NCBI GenBank assembly: GCA_001789805.1
Contig: MGAR01000011.1
Span: forward strand, 1 to 44,028
From: Candidatus Roizmanbacteria bacterium RIFCSPLOWO2_01_FULL_41_22
GTDB taxonomy: Bacteria; Patescibacteriota; Microgenomatia; UBA1406; GWC2-37-13
DNA: 44,028 bases
Direction of reading: 5' to 3'
Shown here: positions 41,432 to 44,028 of the stretch, one piece after another
Numbering within the stretch: the stretch's first letter is position 1
Layout: each line of letters starts with the position of its first letter
Made by a program: the position numbers and the translations under genes
The notes under the pieces: generated by a model
What the model saw: only the letters and a program-made list of their open reading frames with translations
What the model was told of the DNA's origin: nothing
Databases searched by the model: none

Positions 41432-41488
41432 AGTTTTCGTCCCGGGATAAACCCGGGACAGCCCCGAGTCTATCTCGGGGCGAAACTA
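41431..41488. repeat. Cloverleaf-like palindromic element in a tRNA anticodon loop
   Basis: Two perfect 8-bp hairpins, GTCCCGGG/CCCGGGAC (41439-41459) and GCCCCGAG/CTCGGGGC (41461-41481), each with a 5-nt AT-rich loop, are enclosed by complementary ends TAGTTT(T)CG (41431-41439) and CGAAACTA (41481-41488). This gives a three-way junction. The right end coincides with the anticodon stem-loop of the interrupted tRNA-Ser, and the left end overlaps the ATG of the GIY-YIG gene. It looks like a non-autonomous (MITE or REP-like) element. Confidence 0.65.
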
Positions 41489-41516
41489 GCCCATTCAACC
41501 GCTCTGCCACCTCTCC
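41481..41516 (-). pseudogene. 5' half of a tRNA-Ser, broken in the anticodon loop
   Basis: On the minus strand GGAGAGG-TG-GCAGAGCGGTTGAAT, then GGGC-TAGTTTCG, reads as acceptor 5' strand, positions 8-9, a serine-type D-arm and the anticodon stem and loop up to the second anticodon base. Homology then stops at the palindromic element. A minus-strand TATAAT at 41549-41554 would start transcription about 25 nt upstream. The D-stem has one mismatch. Confidence 0.65.
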
Positions 41517-41548
41517 TTGTTTCCATCTTTCCCAGTTGAATAATTAAG

Positions 41549-41554
41549 ATTATA
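41549..41554 (-). promoter_or_regulatory. -10 box (TATAAT) upstream of the split tRNA-Ser unit
   Basis: Minus-strand consensus TATAAT about 33 nt from the tRNA-Ser 5' half. The -35 is weak. Transcription would run through the tRNA half, the palindrome, the GIY-YIG gene, the intact tRNA-Ser and the 3' remnant. Confidence 0.45.
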
Positions 41555-41654
41555 CCATTTATTGAGCCTTAAGAAGCTTTGGCATGAAAATCCCTACTAA
41601 GAAACACGATAAAGCATTTTTTAGTAGTAAACAGCTTGAAGATAAGATAACTAT

Positions 41655-41900
41655 TTATCTTTTACGATATAGATGCTGATATTTTTGTTTGAAAAAATCA
41701 CCGATGTTTACTACTAGTTCAATTTTAGATATATTAGGTTGCTGTGCCAGTTGCCTTAATATCGCTATCCCAAATAAACCAGATGCCATACTGTCATCTC
41801 CAAGAAAGTATGAAGTTTTCTGACCATCAAGATTAGCTTCAATTCTAAAAGTACGAGTTGGGACTTCTCTTCTTGTGATTAGTCGCAGATTATTTTCCAT
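41655..41900 (-). CDS. Small hypothetical protein (81 aa)
   Basis: Start placed at the Met of MENNLRLITRREVPTR; an upstream in-frame ATG at 41933 lies on the far side of a minus-strand TATAAT (41914-41919), so the shorter form is preferred. The protein is soluble and has an alternating beta-like N-terminal half (TRTFRIEANLDGQKTSYFLG), then a helix (GLFGIAILRQLAQQ) and a basic end. No family recognised. It diverges from the signal-anchored gene at 42004. Confidence 0.55.
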   Translation of the reverse strand: MENNLRLITRREVPTRTFRIEANLDGQKTSYFLGDDSMASGLFGIAILRQLAQQPNISKIELVVNIGDFFKQKYQHLYRKR

Positions 41901-42003
41901 ATTTTGAACTAATATTATATACCATTCTCTCATATCAAACAGTACCCGGCTGGTGCCGTACTTGATTTTTGCAAATATGATAGACTTCTACTTAGAGGTA
42001 AAA

Positions 42004-42873
42004 ATGGAAAGTCAAATAAACATGGGTGACCAAAATACCCAGCAAATCGGGGAAAATCCCGTAAATCAGCCTGTGCCAATTCCAGAAAAACCAAGAATAA
42101 ACTATTTAATGATAGGCTTGGTTGTTTTAATTTGTTTCGTAATTTTTGGAGTGGGTGGCTACTATCTTGGTAAACAAAATCAAAATAAAACTCCAGACAA
42201 TGGTAATATTTTACCCACTCCAATTGTGACCAGCCCTCCAAAAGCGACAGTTTCTCCAACAAACATTCCAACAACACAACCAACCACAGTTAAATCTGTT
42301 TCACAATCAATCACATTGAATGTAGCTGCTATAGGAGGCGGAATAAAAATAGATGGCTATGATTTTACCTTTACTTTTAATAAAGAGCCAAGCGACAGTG
42401 TAACTATACTTAAAAGAGACGAAAATGAATATAAAAATTACCAGGGTTTTCCCCAAGGCGCGCTGGATAAGGGTTTGATTATAAAACATGGAGATATTGA
42501 GCTAGAGATATCACCCACATTTGAGGGTGTCGGAACGGCAATAATAAATAGATTGAATACTGTAATTATTAACAATAATAAACTTACTGATAGTTCTATT
42601 TTTCGACTGAAGGAGAAAGAAGTTATGGGTTCTCAAAATAGTCAGGGAGGTTCCGATTATACTACACAATATTCCGAAAACCCTGAGGTTTGTAAAGCAT
42701 TTAATCCTGACAATGGTCCAACAGTACCTGCCTGTATATCAAGTGGATTGCAGGTATTCCTTAGAGGAGATCACGCTTTATGGATACACTGTTCGGCAGA
42801 AGATGACAGAGCAATCTGGTGCGATAACATCGTCAAAAATTTAAGCGTGTCAGCAAGCAAGTATACGAATTGA
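42004..42873 (+). CDS. Membrane-anchored protein with extracellular C-terminal domain
   Basis: The 289-residue protein has a short Asn/Gln/Pro-rich cytosolic head (1-30), one membrane helix (about 33-55), a Pro/Thr-rich linker (PTPIVTSPPKATVSPTNIPT) and an extracellular domain with three Cys late in the sequence (EVCKAF, PACISS, IHCSAEDD, plus WCDN). The open frame extends upstream to a GTG at 41953, but AGAGGT at 41994-41999 is a well-placed ribosome binding site for the ATG at 42004, so that start is chosen. No known fold is evident from sequence alone. The anchor-linker-domain plan is common for Patescibacteria surface proteins. Confidence 0.65.
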   Translation: MESQINMGDQNTQQIGENPVNQPVPIPEKPRINYLMIGLVVLICFVIFGVGGYYLGKQNQNKTPDNGNILPTPIVTSPPKATVSPTNIPTTQPTTVKSVSQSITLNVAAIGGGIKIDGYDFTFTFNKEPSDSVTILKRDENEYKNYQGFPQGALDKGLIIKHGDIELEISPTFEGVGTAIINRLNTVIINNNKLTDSSIFRLKEKEVMGSQNSQGGSDYTTQYSENPEVCKAFNPDNGPTVPACISSGLQVFLRGDHALWIHCSAEDDRAIWCDNIVKNLSVSASKYTN

Positions 42874-42925
42874 GTCTTTTCCAATAAATTTATTCACTCG
42901 TTTGAAGGGCGAGAAAATTGCGCGT

Positions 42926-42952
42926 CTGCCCTGAGCGGTTCGAAGGGCTACC
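42926..42952. repeat. REP-like palindrome (CCCTGAGC-TCGAAGGG type)
   Basis: GCCCTGAGCGGTTCGAAGGGC around 42930-42950 has complementary ends GCCCT/AGGGC and a Ser-codon-free GC core. Very similar CCCTGAGC...TCGAAGGG palindromes are scattered through many bacterial genomes. It lies in the 148-nt gap between the convergent surface-protein and recombinase genes. Confidence 0.5.
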
Positions 42953-43021
42953 TTTGAAATATAGTTCGAATTTTTTCGTAAAGAGACCGCCAGTTGGGAA
43001 ATGTCTTTTTGGAATTTTTTA

Positions 43022-43834
43022 TCATAAGGGACTTTTAATGTTTTTAAGTTTCGGATTGGCCACATGTGTATATATTTGAGTTGATCTAATATTTTGATGA
43101 CCAAGCAACTCTTGGACATACCGTACGTCAACTCCGTTTTCCAAAAGATGCGTGGCAAAGCTATGGCGCAAACTATGAAAGGTTGCGGACTTGCTCACCA
43201 GTGCTTTTTCTAAACTCTTGCGGAACATCTTTTGCAAAGATGTGGTTGTCAACTTGCCCCCGCGATTTGAGCTAAAGACAAAGTCATCCGCACACTTTCC
43301 AGCAATCAAATTTCGTAAATCATTTTGTAATTTTTCTGGTAAAACGCTGATACGATCTTTTTTGCCTTTCGCTCCTTTGAGGTGCACAACAAGCTCATCA
43401 ATATCTAAATCAGCAACTTTTAACGCAACCGCCTCGCTTACGCGCAAACCGCAACCGTAACCAAGTGCAATCATTAGGCGATATTTTGCATTTTCAGTAG
43501 CATTGATGATTCTCTCAATTTCAGCGTGCGATAGTACAATTGGCAGTTTCTTGTTTCTTTTTGCAAATTTTAGATCAATTTTTTGCGGATCTTTTAAAAC
43601 TTCCGCATAGAGAAATCTCACGGCGTTCAGTGCCAGATTGATCGTTTGTGGAGATTGCTTTCTCTTGTGTTTTTCCAGCAAAAAATCTTCAGTCGCTTTT
43701 TGTTTATCCTTCAATCCTTTTTCTTTTGAAAAAGTGATATACTTCTTTATGTAGAGCAAGTACGCCTTGCACGTCTTGGGGCTGTAGTTCCTTAAGCGCA
43801 ATGTTCGCTTGGTTTTGTCTAAAACATTTTCCAT
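43022..43834 (-). CDS. Tyrosine recombinase/integrase (XerC/XerD-like)
   Basis: The 270-residue protein has an N-terminal SAM-like core-binding domain (about 1-85) and a catalytic domain with every active-site residue: R131 in GCGLRVSE, a Lys in the KGAKGKKDR beta-hairpin, H220 and R223 in HSLRHSFATH, H246 in LLGHQNIRSTQIYTHV, and the nucleophile Y255. Length fits XerC/D or a small phage-type integrase. It may resolve chromosome dimers or move a mobile element; no dif-like site was confirmed. It has its own promoter (TTGTAT-N17-TATGCT) and a tRNA-Ser remnant lies 2 kb away. Confidence 0.92.
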   Translation of the reverse strand: MENVLDKTKRTLRLRNYSPKTCKAYLLYIKKYITFSKEKGLKDKQKATEDFLLEKHKRKQSPQTINLALNAVRFLYAEVLKDPQKIDLKFAKRNKKLPIVLSHAEIERIINATENAKYRLMIALGYGCGLRVSEAVALKVADLDIDELVVHLKGAKGKKDRISVLPEKLQNDLRNLIAGKCADDFVFSSNRGGKLTTTSLQKMFRKSLEKALVSKSATFHSLRHSFATHLLENGVDVRYVQELLGHQNIRSTQIYTHVANPKLKNIKSPL

Positions 43835-43840
43835 AACTCA

Positions 43841-43869
43841 AGCATACCAAAAGTTTGCATAACATACAA
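43841..43869 (-). promoter_or_regulatory. Recombinase promoter, TTGTAT-N17-TATGCT (minus strand)
   Basis: -35 at 43864-43869, -10 at 43841-43846 preceded by TGG (extended -10). The ATG at 43834 is 6 nt downstream, so the message would be leaderless. Confidence 0.6.
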
Positions 43870-43957
43870 CTTTTTGCTAAAATTGTAGTATATAGTTTGG
43901 ATAAAAACCAGTTATACGAAATGCCACTTACACTTTACCTAAAATCAACGTTACTCT

Positions 43958-44028
43958 ATGGAAAACTCAAAACTTTCACTACTAATATTGCCAAATAAAT
44001 TAGCTGTTTGCCGTTTAGAGAACGACGC
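43958..44028 (+). CDS. Start of an ACT-domain protein (partial)
   Basis: An ATG at 43958 opens a frame that runs off the window: LSLLILPNKLAVCRLENDA resembles the first strand-helix of small ACT-domain proteins that begin with an LLPGxxAVCRLxPDA-like block. Only 23 residues are visible, so the call is provisional. Such proteins are usually stand-alone amino-acid-binding regulators. Confidence 0.45.
   Translation, partial: MENSKLSLLILPNKLAVCRLEND

Noticed and set aside
41067-41480. Group I intron with GIY-YIG homing endonuclease in a tRNA-Ser
   Set aside because: The 3' piece holds only the T-loop end and acceptor strand, so splicing could not give a complete tRNA. A second intact tRNA lies inside, and no group I core (P3-P8) was recognised.
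41592-41625. Hairpin CTACTAA/TTAGTAG as a terminator
   Set aside because: A 7-bp AT-rich stem with a 20-nt loop and no flanking T-tract is too weak to call.
41930-42283. Minus-strand open frame of 117 codons
   Set aside because: Antisense to the anchored surface protein at 42004, whose anchor, linker and ribosome binding site are convincing.
42850-43158. Minus-strand open frame of 102 codons overlapping the recombinase 3' end
   Set aside because: Covers the recombinase gene in another frame and the REP-like palindrome; no independent support.
1-44028. Alternative genetic code with TGA as Gly
   Set aside because: Several well-recognised genes end in TGA at the expected length (rpmH, and the hydrolase overlapping its neighbour by ATGA), so the standard code applies.

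Overview
The window looks like a chromosomal segment of a Candidate Phyla Radiation (Patescibacteria) bacterium, most likely of the Microgenomates group. That assignment is inference from gene content. The evidence is an archaeal-style mevalonate operon, an archaeal-type ATP-dependent DNA ligase, an archaeal-like UMP kinase, many small two-helix TrbC/VirB2-like proteins, rpmH directly followed by yidC and jag without rnpA, very tight gene packing and short versions of essential proteins such as ValRS. TGA is used as a stop, so the code is standard and the Gracilibacteria/Absconditabacteria code does not apply.

Layout. 1-3443: a membrane-protein tail, a membrane-anchored PP2C-like protein with a propeller-like C-terminus, an ECF-like sigma factor and two membrane proteins. 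3504-8068: a five-gene upper mevalonate operon (HMG-CoA reductase, HMG-CoA synthase, thiolase, OB-fold DUF35 protein, mevalonate kinase). 8065-8879: two minus-strand pilin-like proteins. 8969-9658: uppS, the consumer of isoprenoid units. 9850-12692: a Fic protein and DNA ligase. 12693-16941: glycosyltransferase, EEP phosphodiesterase, a 48-codon ORF with its own promoter and terminator, and a large DUF2298 membrane protein. 17008-20917: valS, rpmH, yidC, jag and a small membrane protein. 21019-36158: a cell-envelope/secretion-like locus with a giant tail-anchored protein, a Cys-rich TrbC-like protein, a VirB6/TrbL-like channel, a lytic transglycosylase-CHAP hydrolase, an unusual ClpC, an HExxH membrane protein and another pilin-like protein. 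36162-39584: an RHH-nucleotidyltransferase fusion, a UMP kinase-methyltransferase fusion behind a leader peptide and terminator, and recF. 39574-40983: small membrane proteins, a truncated tRNA-binding domain and a cupin. 41049-41516: a tRNA-Ser that appears split around a GIY-YIG gene and an intact tRNA-Ser(CGA). 41655-44028: two hypotheticals, a tyrosine recombinase and the start of an ACT-domain gene.

The main novelties are these. (1) ClpC carries about 280 extra residues with four degenerate repeats, exactly where ClpC proteins normally hold the ClpP-docking loop. (2) A tRNA-Ser gene is split, with a palindromic cloverleaf-like element, a GIY-YIG gene and a second tRNA-Ser lying between its halves. 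(3) Many genes have a -10 box 6 nt before the start codon, which implies leaderless mRNAs and corrects at least one start. (4) Two unusual enzyme fusions (RHH-nucleotidyltransferase and UMP kinase-methyltransferase) diverge from overlapping promoters, the second behind a pyrBI-like attenuator layout. (5) A structured intergenic repeat carries a promoter.

All functional calls rest on reading motifs by eye. No database search was possible.
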